From contig CBFFRP010000291.1 of the NCBI GenBank assembly GCA_965644295.1, positions 124,001-188,000 of the forward strand: a stretch of DNA of 64,000 nt, read 5' to 3'. The DNA comes from Paraphysomonas bandaiensis. Taxonomy: Eukaryota; Chrysophyceae. The notes under the pieces are model-generated. The model saw only the letters and a program-made list of their open reading frames with translations, was not told the origin of the DNA and ran no database searches. This document shows, one piece after another, positions 21,702-33,367 of the stretch. How positions within the stretch are numbered: the stretch's first letter is position 1; each line of letters opens with the position of its first letter. Position numbers and translations under genes: made by a program.

Positions 21702-24700
21702 CTATCTTGCCTGCGCTACTCTCTTCGTAGGTCTCGTTGTATGACTCACTGTATTCGTTTGCAACCCCTTCACAAAATCGATTTCGTATTTCTCTGGCCT
21801 TCCAGGAAAAGAAATAACTGTCTTACTACTACCTGAACCGCTCCTATAGGTTGCATAGGCACACTCAATCGAGCCTTCGACAAGGCTCTCATACCTTGCC
21901 CATTGCCCACTGGATCCCAAAATATACCACTGGCCAGTAGAACTCAACGATATATCCACCAACGTACGAGAAATCAATCTCTTATAGCCGGTAGACATAT
22001 TAGTTTGTTTACTGTTAACAAAATTAATCTCGTAAAGTTGTGGTCTGTCATCTACGTATCTGACAATAGGTGGTGTTACAACAACCGTTGGCCCTCCGTT
22101 AAATCGCCAGTTTTCATAATAACTTTCCAGGAGTTCATTTATTTCATCCGTGTAAGGCTGCATCTTTACACCATCATCCCAATGCCATCGGTAAGGAGCT
22201 GCATACTCAACAGTAGATATTTTGTTTAACTCAATTGAATTGAGCTTCAAACCTCTGAAACCCATCTCTAGGTCATCAGTACTGACGTCGGCACTCGTAG
22301 TGTGACTTGGTAAAGTACGGATGACAAATTTCGGAGCTGAAGTGATTTCGCCAAAATTAATGACAAGTAGTGGGAAGCAATAAGAGTATGACCAGTCTAA
22401 AGGATTGTTCACCACAAAACAGAAACCTTGCCGGTGAGAAACGGCACTGGATTGAAGAATGTATGCAAGAATGAGACGACTGGATCCTTTCACATAACCG
22501 AGCGACACACTTGGATCCACACCGAAGTACTCTCCAGGGCCGTAAGCCTGCCCCGCCCGTCGCTTCGGATCAAATCCTGTATCACATATGGGGGCAATAG
22601 CATTCTCCGAAGTCCCATGCCATGCAAAAAACCCTTTATCTATATCACTCCCTTTTAAAACAGCACACTTAAATCTTTCATATGCTTGGCAGTTCCACGA
22701 AGGGCCAGGGTTTGGCACCATAGAAGTAATTGGGGGTAGATTGAGGGGCCAGTTCTCACGAGCGAAGTTTTCTGCTTTCGTAATCATATTTTCGATACAC
22801 TTCTCCATGTTGTCAAGGCAATTTAGCAGTACCTGATATTCTGAGCATGACAACCCCTGGTGTCTGCCCGTCCCGTCGAAAGCCACATCACAGTTTACGC
22901 ACACTGTTGAAGAGCACAAAGAACATACTTGAAGAGTATCAGCAAGTAGGAGGATTCCATTGCAGCCAACATTAGGACAAGGACGATAGCAGTATTTATT
23001 TTTGTTAGCAATTAGCTCTGCCTTTACAGCCTTAGAACACACATCGGAGAAGCTGTCAGCGGATAAGATACCTTTGATATCACGAATGTGTACAGGTGTT
23101 AAGCATTTTCCGCACTGCACCCCCGTAATGTCATCAGATACTCTCTGAACTAGACATCGAGCACAATAAGAATGACCGCAAATACTAAAATCAGAGCATG
23201 AAGTAGATTGTTTTCCGCAGTAGGCACACGTTTGAACCGTATTGCTCTGGTCTCCTCCAATTGACTCAATGAGGCTGTCAAGTAATGATGTCACCTCTTG
23301 TATAGTTTCTGGGGGAGTATCTTCAAAAAAGTGCGCAACAATGTGGCATGAAAGCAACCGGTGCTTTATCAAACACTGATCCTTCCACTGCACCTTTAAT
23401 TCCCTGAGTTTGGAGTCACCAACGTTACCCCGTTTAAAGAGGTTGTTTACAGAGGGAGTCATATAAAATGCTATATATCTCCCCTCGAATTTATCGTAGC
23501 ACTCAGCTATATAGTTCATGAGCTCTCCCTGCTGCCTTCTCTGGCCGTGAATTTCTCCTCGAGGGCCTGCCTCCCAGTCTAGGCGCAATCCAAGTGTATC
23601 TACTTTCTCTCTAAGACGAGTGCTCTTTGACAGCTCAGTATAAAATGCTTTCTGCTTTTCAGACGAACCCATGAGCACTATACTTGAAGTAATAGTCCGT
23701 ATTGCAGAAACGGCCTTTGAAATATCCGATGGTGCTCCATCCAGTACCTCCACTTTTGAGGCTTTGCCATTCTTACTAATTTTAAGAACAGATTTCACAG
23801 AAAATCGGGAATTTAACCTCTCTACTATCTGCCGTAAATCAGGAAATAACTCGGGGTATTTAATCTTGACCTCTCCTCTGCCAGATACACGACATGCACA
23901 TTTGAGAAGCTTTGATGCGAAAGTACTTCCCTGTTCATAGAAACGGTCCGCTGCTGAGCTATCAGAAAACACAAGTGATATCACACTTTTGAAAGGAGTG
24001 TCTTTGGAATGTGTAACCAGGAGTTCAGGTGAAACGTTTTTTTGAACAAGCTTGTTCTTCTTGTTTCTAAACATAACTTCGGTGGAAATTGGATTCGACT
24101 GGAAGTATGCAGTCAATTGAACATGTGCCATATCTCTATCCCTCTTTTCTGGGAATGATAAAAAAGCTTCATGTGTACTTGCACCTTCCACACTGACCAC
24201 TACCTTCACTTCAATGATCGACAATCCTTGACGCGACAAAAAAGTAGACAACCAATCTTTGTTGAAATGCCTCGGAAAGTTACGGCAATATATAGAAAAA
24301 CGCCCAGTATTTCTGACAACCAAGTTGGCCTGTAGAAGTCCAAGCGGAGTTAATGTCTTCTTGGTAAAGTCTAGGTCAACATCTGTCTCACTGATGAGAC
24401 TCAGTCGATTTCCAAAACTCGTGTCATTTTGAAGAAAATCATGAACGGCAGTTTCAGAAGTATCTCCAGAGTCATTAAGAATGTATTCAGCTCCTTTCTC
24501 AACAATATATTGAGCTACTTTCTCTGATGCAATAATGATGACTCCACTAAATGTCTCCCTGCCTTCGGTTTCATTATGAAATGCCCTTGCCCACTTAATT
24601 ACGCTCTTGGGTAAAGATTCCTCACCACCAAAAGTGTTTTTCAACCAGACTCGAAAGTCACTAGTTGATTTAATAGGGAGGTCACGAAACTTTATTCTCC

Positions 24701-27700
24701 ACGACGGAGGAATAGCCTGAAGTGAAGATACTTTCAATCCAGCTGTTAACACAGCTTCCATTTGGCATGACCCGACAGCGACACTCACACAAGAACCTAT
24801 GCTGTTGTCAATAATCTCCTTTAACTTATCCGCAATCTCATCCCTGCAGCTCTCACGAAAATTTCTAGCATTGTATATCCGTATACATTTTGTTTTAGCA
24901 TCATATACGCAAACAGACCAGTAATACTCTTTTCGATTTATCTGCTGTCTGTGCCATATTTTGAAACTTTGTGCGATATGGATTCCGACATTGTGTCTTT
25001 CGTATACAATTTCACAAATAGGGTTATTATCCGTACAAGCACTGTGGACCGGGTGAAGACGGTCGCATATATACTCACCAGATGGAAGCTGGGTAACAGA
25101 CAGCGCCACAAAAGTCCTGTAGGGTTCACTTCGTACTTTTTGTAAAAACGTGGAGGAGTTTACAATCCGTGCTCTCATGTCCACTTTAGCAAGGCGAACA
25201 CCGTCAGGGGGATATTCTGGTACCAACACCTCTCCACTTTGATCAGAAAAATACCTTCCTAAACATATCGAGACTGCATAAATATCGTCGATTTCTTTTG
25301 CGTTCTCCTTCTGATCTATTCTGGCCTTCCGTACAATATCTTCCACCGAATGTGAGGTAGACAACACGAAGTCAAGGACTTTGTTGTTAAGGCCTTCCTT
25401 TAAACTGTACTTTACCCTGCAAGGACGACAGCCTTTGACTCGTGAACATTTTCGTTTACAATTAAGACAGTGACTATCTTTGTCACATGCCCCGGCTTGA
25501 TACCATTCCTGAAAGGCACACGCCATAAAAAGTAGATCGGAGTCGTAATTACTCGCTCGAAGAGCCACTCTGCGACGAGCCTCCTCCTTAGCCGCCTTGG
25601 TAGTTCCCCCCATAAAAAAAATATTACCTGGAGCGGATAGTACTGATGCTATAACTGTTGCCAACTTAAGTTTGTCGTAATCACGGTAGCATGCAACAAC
25701 AAAAGCACTGAGACGAGGGTCGAATGGAAGATCAGAAAATAATCGACCTAATTTTGTAGTGGAGTATTCCTTGTTAGTACCCTTTAGGGATCGATTCCAG
25801 CAGATGCATTCCACGCCTTCCAGAAGTCCAATTGAGGAGCTCATTGCTTCTTCTGATGGGGCGGTAATGAAAGGAAAGAGACGGGGATTGTAACCTAATC
25901 GAATAAGTTGGAGGATGACAGAATCAAGCGAGGCCCTAGTAATCTCCGGCTCCATGGTATCTCGCACCAAGTCACAGTCCGCATATAATCGTATACAATG
26001 TCCCGCGCATATACGTCCAGCACGTCCCTTGCGCTGGTCAGCAGATGAACGCGAGATGCGCACGAGTTCAATTACTTCTAGACGGCGGGCCTGATCGTAT
26101 CTTACTTCTTTAGCTAATCCGACATCGATCACAACCGTAACACCTGGGATGGTAAGACTCGTTTCGGCGACATTCGTAGAGAATACGACCATGCGCTTTT
26201 CTTGGTTGGCGGGATCACTGTCAAACAACAGAATGCGATCTTGCTCTTCTGGGGGCAGCGATCCAAAAAGTGGGAAAAGAACAAGTTGTGAGAGATCTGG
26301 GGCGGTAAATGCGAATTCTTTGATAGCCTGTTCTATCTCCGCCTGACCTGGAAGAAACACTAGGACATGACCATTTGTGTGTTCCTCCAAAGCTTCAATC
26401 GTAGCAGGAACCACGTGCTTAGAAATGAGACTTCGAGATGAGATTGATATAGAGGACGAAGGCGGTTTATATTCAAGGGAAACAGGAAAAACACGGCCTG
26501 GAACATCCAGGCTACCTTGTTGGTGTGACCCAAAGAAATCCAAAAATGGTTTTGGATCTATGGTTGCTGACGCTATAACCACGTAAAAGTCGTTTGGACG
26601 CAACGAGCGGATGAGCTTGGCAATACCCAGTACAATGTCTGTGTTGAGGTTGCGCTCGTGTGCTTCGTCAATTATTAGCACCTAATGAAAATGGAAGCAT
26701 GCAATAACATAATAATTGTCGATAGTATTTACAAGGGATATACCTTGATTGATGAGAGCTGACTATCAGCTTGCGACATTTTTACGAGGGCAGCATCAGT
26801 CATTAGCATGATCTCACGCCCTTCAACAGCATTGCCTTTTCCTCCAACGCGGTAGCCAACGTTTCCTCCGACTGAGGTACCGTCATATTCCATACTAATT
26901 CGCTTTGCAATAGAAATAGCAGCCATTACTCGCGGCTGCGTGCATGCTACAATGCCTCCAAAGTACTCCGCGCAATACTGAGGAATCTGAGTAGTTTTGC
27001 CTATATCAAACATGTCATTAAAATTCTATAGCTCTGGCTTATATACTTACCTGAGCCTGTTGCTGCGGTGACCACAACAACTCTTTCTTCCTGAAGACGT
27101 CTACATATCTCCTCTTTCTTAACAAATATTGGCAAAGATGCGGTAACTCTGTCAGCAGTGCGTTGTGTAAGTGACTTGGATGGAGGTACAGCGTTTGATG
27201 AAGCAGGAGCCAGACTGGGGTTCCATCCCATTGGGTGGATGAAGTCACAGTTTGCATTGATACAATCAGAGCGCAATGAGCAGATAGGTGCTCGACCTGG
27301 TGGATGTATACTAGTGCAGTCATATTCAATGCAGTAGACGCCTTCACCACACGCACTCCAACCCGATGGGTGAAGAAACAAGCATTCCTTATTCCAGCAA
27401 AACTGTAGTGATATACATGGTTTACGTCGACTGTACGGGTGATTGGCCTGACATTCAAACTCTATACAATCCTCCCCATCTATACAAGCTATTCGTGATG
27501 GTGGATGTTGATATTGGCATTCAATATCCCAGCATTTCGTACCATATCGACATGGTGCATTTATTTTAAATGAATCCGTGGTCAAGGAAGAAGTCACAGA
27601 ATGGTCGTCGTCATCATTCCATGAGATTTCTGCATCAACAATATCCTGAGCATCTAGATTTACCTTCCTATTGGCCCAGGGATGACCGAATAAGCAGTCC

Positions 27701-28665
27701 GATGCAGGGGTTGGTTGACATGATGGCTTCGTACAATCACAGTGACTGAAGGAACACTCCGAAGCACTTCGCGGACATGATCCTGTACGATAATCTCGAC
27801 ATAGAGGGGGCGTCTTTTTGGCGCTGCCACTGCGGTTCGTACTTTGTGATGCTTGTGACGAAGAATCATAGGATGCCATATTACGAACATTGGAGTGAGA
27901 TGTACGTGAAGGAGATGAGATATTCGATGAAGCCGTGGATATTTTCCTATTGGCCCAGGGATGACCGAATAAGCAGTCCGATGCAGGGGTTGGTTGACAT
28001 GCTGCTTTCGTACAATCACAGTGACTGAAGGAACACTCCGAAGCACTTCGCGGACATGATCCTGTACGATAATCCCGACATAGAGGGGGCGTCTTTTTGG
28101 CGCTGCCACTGCGGTTTGTACTTTGTGATGCTTGTGACGAAGAATCATAGGATGCCATATTACGAACATTGGAGTGAGATGTACGTGAAGGAGATGAGAT
28201 ATTCGATGAAGCCGTGGTTATTTTCCTATTAGCCCAGGGATGACCGAATAAGCAGTCCGATGCAGGGGTTGGTTGACATGCTGCTTTCGTACAATCACAG
28301 TGACTGAAGGAACACTCCGAAGCACTTCGCGGACATGATCCTGTACGATAATCCCGACATAGAGGGGGCGTCTTTTTGGCGCTGCCACTGCGGTTTGTAC
28401 TTTGTGATGCTTGTGACGAAGAATCATAGGATGCCATATTACGAACATTGGAGTGAGATGTACGTGAAGGAGATGAGATATTCGATGAAGCCGTGGTTAT
28501 TTTCCTATTAGCCCAGGGATGACCGAATAAGCAGTCCGATGCAGGGGTTGGTTGACATGCTGCTTTCGTACAATCACAGTGACTGAAGGAACACTCCGAA
28601 GCACTTCGCCGGCATGATCCTGTACGATAATCTCGACATAGAGGGGGTTTCTTTCCAGACTTCAT
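21702..28665 (-). CDS. Giant CCCH zinc finger / DEAH helicase / RING-IBR / PARP / WWE fusion protein
   Basis: Three exons (28665-27051, 27000-26744, 26681-21702) give 2,283 aa. In order: four repeats (1-340), each with two CCCH-like fingers (CRDYRTGSC...CSFSH and CQPTPASDCLFGH); five Nab2-type C-x5-C-x4-C-x3-H fingers (about 350-475); a DEAH/RHA RNA helicase core (about 510-1010) with TAATGSGKTTQIPQ, TQPRVMAA, DEAHERN, SATID, STNVAETSLTIPG, QRKGRAGR and a following HA2-like region; an RRM-like stretch near 1420-1500 (FSIYCRNFP); RING (CAYCGKQ...ICGHSYCARC, about 1776); IBR (CPNVGCNGILL...CSLCSSTVCVNC); PARP catalytic domain (about 1960-2090) with WHGTS, GFDPKRRAGQAYGPGEYFG and later VNNP; WWE domains ending YEINF..SKQTN and YEIDF..GLQTN. 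No PARP catalytic Glu is evident, suggesting mono-ADP-ribosylation. No RING2 follows the IBR. Helicase-IBR resembles plant DEAH11/12; CCCH+PARP+WWE resembles ZAP/PARP12. Probable role: RNA-triggered ubiquitin/ADP-ribose signalling. Confidence 0.92.
27664..28655 (-). repeat. Intragenic tandem repeat, 279-bp period, in the CCCH array
   Basis: Shared marker ggatgccatattacgaac occurs at 27871, 28150 and 28429, a period of 279 bp or 93 codons. There are four copies of the finger block and three Ser-rich linkers. Copies differ by only a few bases, and the most promoter-proximal finger block differs slightly (CRRSASE versus CPRSASE). The oldest copy by sequence is the downstream one (CTKPSCQ). Each unit encodes a pair of CCCH-type fingers. 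Confidence 0.9.
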
Positions 28666-28701
28666 ATTTATGATATGAATGTCTGAATATAATACGCAGA
28701 T

Positions 28702-28772
28702 ACACTGATGAAGTTATGAAGTGCAGTGTACACACTGATGAAGTTATGAAGTGCAGATATACACACTTATGA
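28702..28772. promoter_or_regulatory. Direct repeats just upstream of the helicase-PARP start
   Basis: acactgatgaagttatgaagtgcag occurs twice, at 28702-28726 and 28732-28756, with a degenerate third unit ending at 28772. They lie 37-110 bp upstream of the ATG. Related gaagtgtgaagtta repeats lie in a similar position upstream of the WD40-channel gene (61512-61565). A regulatory role is inference only. Confidence 0.35.
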
Positions 28773-29967
28773 AGTGATATGGACTGAAGTGAGGGTCTAA
28801 TCTCAGTATATGTATGTTGGAGGACAAGAAATATGCATTGCTGCATAAAGTGCTGGTCCAGTGTGAGAAAATATCCTGCATATGGCCTTATTTTTCAGTC
28901 ATCATGTCCAATGGCTAGATATCCGGATATCATATATCCGATTCCAGAAATATACAATTTTGGTCTGTATTTTCAGATATAAACACGCATTTTTATAGCG
29001 ATTTTAACTAGAAAACCTAATAATACTGAATTTCTAGCTAAATGAGAGAATTCTAAGCATGCAATGGAATGGTGTTTTAACCCACAGAGAAACAGATCAG
29101 ACTAGAACAGCATGAGGTACATCAACATCTCTACCAATTTTTAGAAAGGTTAAGCTATGGCTTAATGACAATTATTATCAGGATCCGCCCCGCTTTGCCA
29201 TAACATATACTTCTATCTAATGGGAGTAACAGGAAGCCACCGTATCGTTTTACTTTTACATTACCAAACTACGGATGAGAAGCTCTAACGCTTCTTCATG
29301 AATTTTTAAAACGTATATGACTTCAGTCCAACTGATATTACGTGCTATGATGGTTTCCAATGTTCATATTCTCGTGATGCTGATGAAAATACAGTGCTAC
29401 TGCCATACACAAGTTTTCTTTTGGTGATGAAGTAGGTATGTTACGTTGCTTGATTTTGAATTGTATGCGTATACGAAGCATGGTCGAGGCGGATATTCTC
29501 TAGATGAGTTATACTACATGCACTTAATTCGAATTAAGACTAAAGCATATGATTGATTTATGAAGATGCTGTAGTACTCAATGAGAAGTGTTATATGTTA
29601 TACAACAAACTAGTATCTAGTATCAGTTATGGGCATTGTATAAATCATCGCGCATTTGAGAATGCCGTGCATAAATTCTAATTTACTACAACGTCTAGTG
29701 ATACATGAGAGCTGTTTGATGCTTATTCGCTCAGCTTATAAATGATAAATGCAAAGATTATTTCAACGGTACTCTAATTAGAAATATGTAGCTCGACTCC
29801 CCTGGTAGCATTTCATTCGTCAACTATTCTAAGCGTAACCTTACTACGAATGCATCTATGCTTCAGGCCTAATATATATCACTAAAGCAGCGAAGCTAAT
29901 TTGATGTTATGGTGATTACTTGAACCCAATGCCTACAGAAGCCGATGTTGACGAAAGATATCTGCTC
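28773..29967. other. Intergenic, AT-rich
   Basis: No credible ORF, RNA gene or dispersed repeat recognised between the helicase gene and the MITE copy at 29968. Confidence 0.5.
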
Positions 29968-30236
29968 CATACTGAGCACGTACTTAGGTAGATCCGGGTG
30001 GGGTTCGGGTGGGTACCTAACTAATACTTGATTAAGTTCCTAATGATATTTGCTAGCTACCTAGTGAACCCAACTAACTACATCATTATCACACGGTATT
30101 CAGCGCTGAATATGCAGTGGGGAACCGCTGAACTAAGCAATGTGTACATAGGTAGAAGTGTGCGGTCGCAACACTCAGCAGCACCCACTAGAGGGCCGCA
30201 AGCAGTGATTAGTTTTACGCTGTCAGTATGGGGCAA
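29968..30236 (+). repeat. MITE family B, copy 1 (about 270 bp)
   Basis: Ends are inverted repeats, TGCTCCATACTGA at the left and TCAGTATGGGGCA at the right. The internal sequence (gtacttaggtag, tacctaactaatacttgatt, cacacggtattcagcgctgaatatgcagtg, gcggtcgcaacactcagcagcaccc) recurs at 63671-63951 and, reversed and internally deleted, at 45713-45948. No coding capacity. Consistent with a non-autonomous DNA transposon. Confidence 0.85.
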
Positions 30237-30398
30237 AATCTGCCGTATAAAAATATTCAAAACAATGGATTCGTTACGATTCAACAATGTTACTTTAAAA
30301 CATACACAACTTCAAAAGCGCTAACATTTAGTCATTAGCAGATTCAATGTCGAAACATAGCAGTGTGTCTCATCATGGATATGACTCGGTAGGTTTCT

Positions 30399-31314
30399 TT
30401 ACTTCGTGGTGTAATATATAACAAATCCGATAGCTCCAATCAATATCAGTGCAATAAACACAAGGATAAATTTTTGCTGCACCTCTCTCTTACTCATGGA
30501 ATGGATAAGACGACGAGCCGTATCAGTCATACCAGCAAATTCGTGCACCTGCAACATTGGCAGTCAGAAAATCTTTTAAGAAACTATCATCGTATTTACA
30601 GACCTTGCCTTGTGCAGATTCGATTTTTTCTCTGTTTCGTCCAAGCTCCTGTGTGATCTCAAGAGCTACATCTTCCGTCTCTGCTACAGAGCGCTGAGCG
30701 TTCATGATGGTTTCGTTCTGTCTATTCAACTTTTCGTTCGCACTGACGTAACGACTTCGATCGGCAGCACTCTTGTCTCCGACTAGACTAGCTCGCTGAG
30801 CCTCCATGCGCGCCTTCTCAAAATCGGACCTCAAAGACGCCAGAGACTTCTTGTACTGCGCAATCTTATCACTCAAAACCTTTCTCGTGGCTGCATCGTG
30901 ACTGCGGATCTCCACTTCCATCTGCTTCACGAGATCTCCAGCTTGAATTAGAAGGGCATCCACATGCTTCACCAAATTCGATGATTTTTCTATTAAATAG
31001 AAAAAGTAAAACATAACAAACATGCACAGTTGAAAGGTGATATGTCTCTCTCATTACAGCATGCGTGACTGAAGGTATTATGTAGAAATCACTCTTATAC
31101 TAATTCGTGATCCACATACATATGTAACTATACATACATGCCATATTAATACAGCACATATACGACTACACATATATATACTGTTATATCACACGCTATC
31201 TGCTACTTATTACATACCTGCATTCGAGCTATAACTCCTGAATTCACTAATATTTTTACTAATATCTTGACTCAATGCACTAAACTCCGAATCATACGCT
31301 TCAAATATGCTCAT
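30399..31314 (-). CDS. VTI1: Vti1-type Qb-SNARE
   Basis: Membrane-fusion SNARE of the Golgi/endosomal system. Three exons (31314-31218, 30989-30604, 30548-30399) give 210 aa, the usual Vti1 length. It starts MSIFEAYDSEFSALSQDIS, matching the Vti1 start FE.YE..F..L...I. The Habc domain includes GDLVKQMEVEIRS, a Vti1 signature. The SNARE motif runs LNRQNETIMNAQRSVAETEDVALEITQELGRNREKI, then HEFAGMTDTARRLIHSMSKREVQQKF. A C-terminal tail anchor FILVFIALILIGAIGFVIYY ends the protein. The central layer of a Qb-SNARE should be Gln; EITQELGRNRE provides it. All three exons join in frame. A second Qb-SNARE gene lies 5.7 kb away at 37016. Confidence 0.93.
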
Positions 31315-32278
31315 AGTTCCTTTCTAATTCCTTTACTACTACAGGACACTTCACTTCCTGTAAATATCTCTAGCAATAAACAATACACAAGGAATAGTAC
31401 ACAAATAGGCCCAATACTGTGCATATGTGTGCATGTGGATGTGTATATGTGTATAGGTTGGTATGAATCATACTATAGGAGTACTGCTGTAGTTCGCCTG
31501 CAGTACTGGATGATATGCATCTTTTTGATTTTCGATCTGAGTATCTTCAAAAGACAATTCAGTTTTTGAGTACTACGACACCTAACATATACCTGTACAT
31601 ATGTACACAGATATGGCATCTAGGTATGATATCCAGATATAAGATCATGGGACCGATACCTCACTCACTCATTTAGTTCTTACAGTATGGCATACAGAGT
31701 AGGAAGATAATCCTTGTGATTACATGCTGTAGTTAGGTGTTCTATACAATGCATTCACACCACTGCATCAGCAACTGCTTCAGTCTCCGATAAGTTTCTA
31801 TTTCTCATCATTGCACAGTTCCTCATTAATTATATACAAGCTAGAAACAGAAACGATGCGTCTCTGGGATAATCATTAAAGCTCATCTGTTATTCTCATG
31901 TTAACAGTTAAAAATTGTGCATTCTCATATTAATAAGCCATGGCATAGAGTTGAACGGTATAGCAGTCACTCACCAGCCATGTAGAACACTGTGAATGAT
32001 AATTGGCGTTTTTTTGTAGAAACTTCAAGACTGAATACTCCAAACATATATGTTGACTGTTTTTCTCTCGACGCTGTTGTCTAGTATGTGCTAATTACAT
32101 TTAACTGTTTCAGGGAAAGTTTCTATCGATGATCACAGGATATTATCCTAATAAAGTGCAACACAATGCCTATTAGACAACGGATGACACTCCTTGTACA
32201 TTTATCACCAATTAATTTAAAAAACCTGTAAAGTCAGCAGATATCAGGTACATCAGCATTCTGCTTGCTCACTGCGTG
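31315..32278. other. Intergenic, AT-rich
   Basis: Upstream region of the VTI1 gene. The 100-codon frame at 31267 overlaps the VTI1 first exon in antisense and is not credible. Nothing else recognised. Confidence 0.45.
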
Positions 32279-32465
32279 TGGTTGCACCTTGGTGCTTGCA
32301 GATACGCACAAGCAGCCTCCGTAGCCTTAAATAGTAGGATAATAGGGTTTGTACTAGTCAGTTACAGGGAGATGTCTATCTAGCTTGACAAGTTTTGTTC
32401 TAGATACTAAACTGGTGCTGGTTCTTAATGCCTATTGCTAATAATGAAATTTTCAATATATAAGG
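32279..32465 (+). mobile_element. Solo terminal fragment of foldback element F
   Basis: Matches the arm ends at 9711-9889 and 42411-42595: gtggttgcaccttggtgcttg, acgcacaagcagc, taaatagtaggata, gtcagttacagg, and the terminal block tattgctaataatg...ttcaata. Preceded at 32240-32278 by a stretch shared with 38530-38578 (caggta.atcaacatt/ctgc..gctcactgcgt). Confidence 0.75.
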
Positions 32466-33367
32466 TGTTTAGGTGTCATTCGCTTGCGAAAATCAGTCAT
32501 AACAATCTTAGCTTTGCTATAAACAACCTCTCACAAACATTGGAAGTGCATTTTTGCTTCTTGAAACGATATCGTATTGGCAGTTTGATTCGTGCTTTTT
32601 TGCGCTTTCTGTTGTCTTTAAGTAAACTAATGACCTCTTCTTCTTCCTCATCTTTCTCTTCATCGAGTTCACTTTCGTGTATAGCTAATATTTCGATTGT
32701 ATAGCTATTTGTAGCTTGTTTGCTGTAAGAAGTCAGAAGAAATACTTGTTTCCTCATAAACATTATGAAAGAAAATGAAAACTCGTAAGTTTCTAATCAA
32801 ATCAATGATATGTTTACTGTTGTGTGCTTAGGGAATTGACGGAATAGCAACTGCGAGGTGTTCAGCATTCAACTAGCTGCCCTAAATTTAAGACCTGAAA
32901 ATACAGCTCTTAATTGCTTGCTAATATGCTAAACTCGACGATTTTATCTTGCCACGCCAAGGGAAATGAACAAAAATAATAATGGCATTGTACTTTGCGA
33001 AATGGAATCAGCGGTGTTGCTCTTGGGCACAAGCATCAAGTCTATTAAGGTGTTGCAATTACTATTTACTTACTATTGGCGTACATTCTTACATCACTAC
33101 GCAATGTTTCAACCTAGTTACCCAGTATATCTAAATGCCACGCTAACAACTATCTACGATACCACAGCTACTTTATCCGAACGATATATGTCGTACATAG
33201 ACATATAGTACCGTGTTAGGCTGCCATTCCATGAGCATACCACAGTGAAATTAACAGTCATTTGTATAAGAGGGAATACTATTTAAGCTCAGACAACTTG
33301 TTGTAGCAAAAATAGTAATGACTATCTCTCCAATACTCCATATGTCGCTCAAAATATAAGCCAGCTT
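32466..33367. other. Intergenic; one acidic/basic minus-strand ORF of unknown status
   Basis: A minus-strand frame at 32763-32497 encodes 88 aa with an acidic run (ESELDEEKDEEEEEV) followed by a basic run (KDNRKRKKARIKL). It lies beside a transposon end and could be a decayed element protein. An 80-codon plus frame at 32966 has no recognisable feature. Neither is called as a gene. Confidence 0.35.

Noticed and set aside
27039-28448. Minus-strand ORFs in a second frame across the CCCH repeats
   Set aside because: Shadow frames kept open by the 279-bp repeats; only the frame with Cys/His fingers joins the helicase exons.
32497-32763. 88-codon acidic/basic minus-strand ORF
   Set aside because: No partner exons, no domain and a position next to a transposon end; not enough to call a gene.
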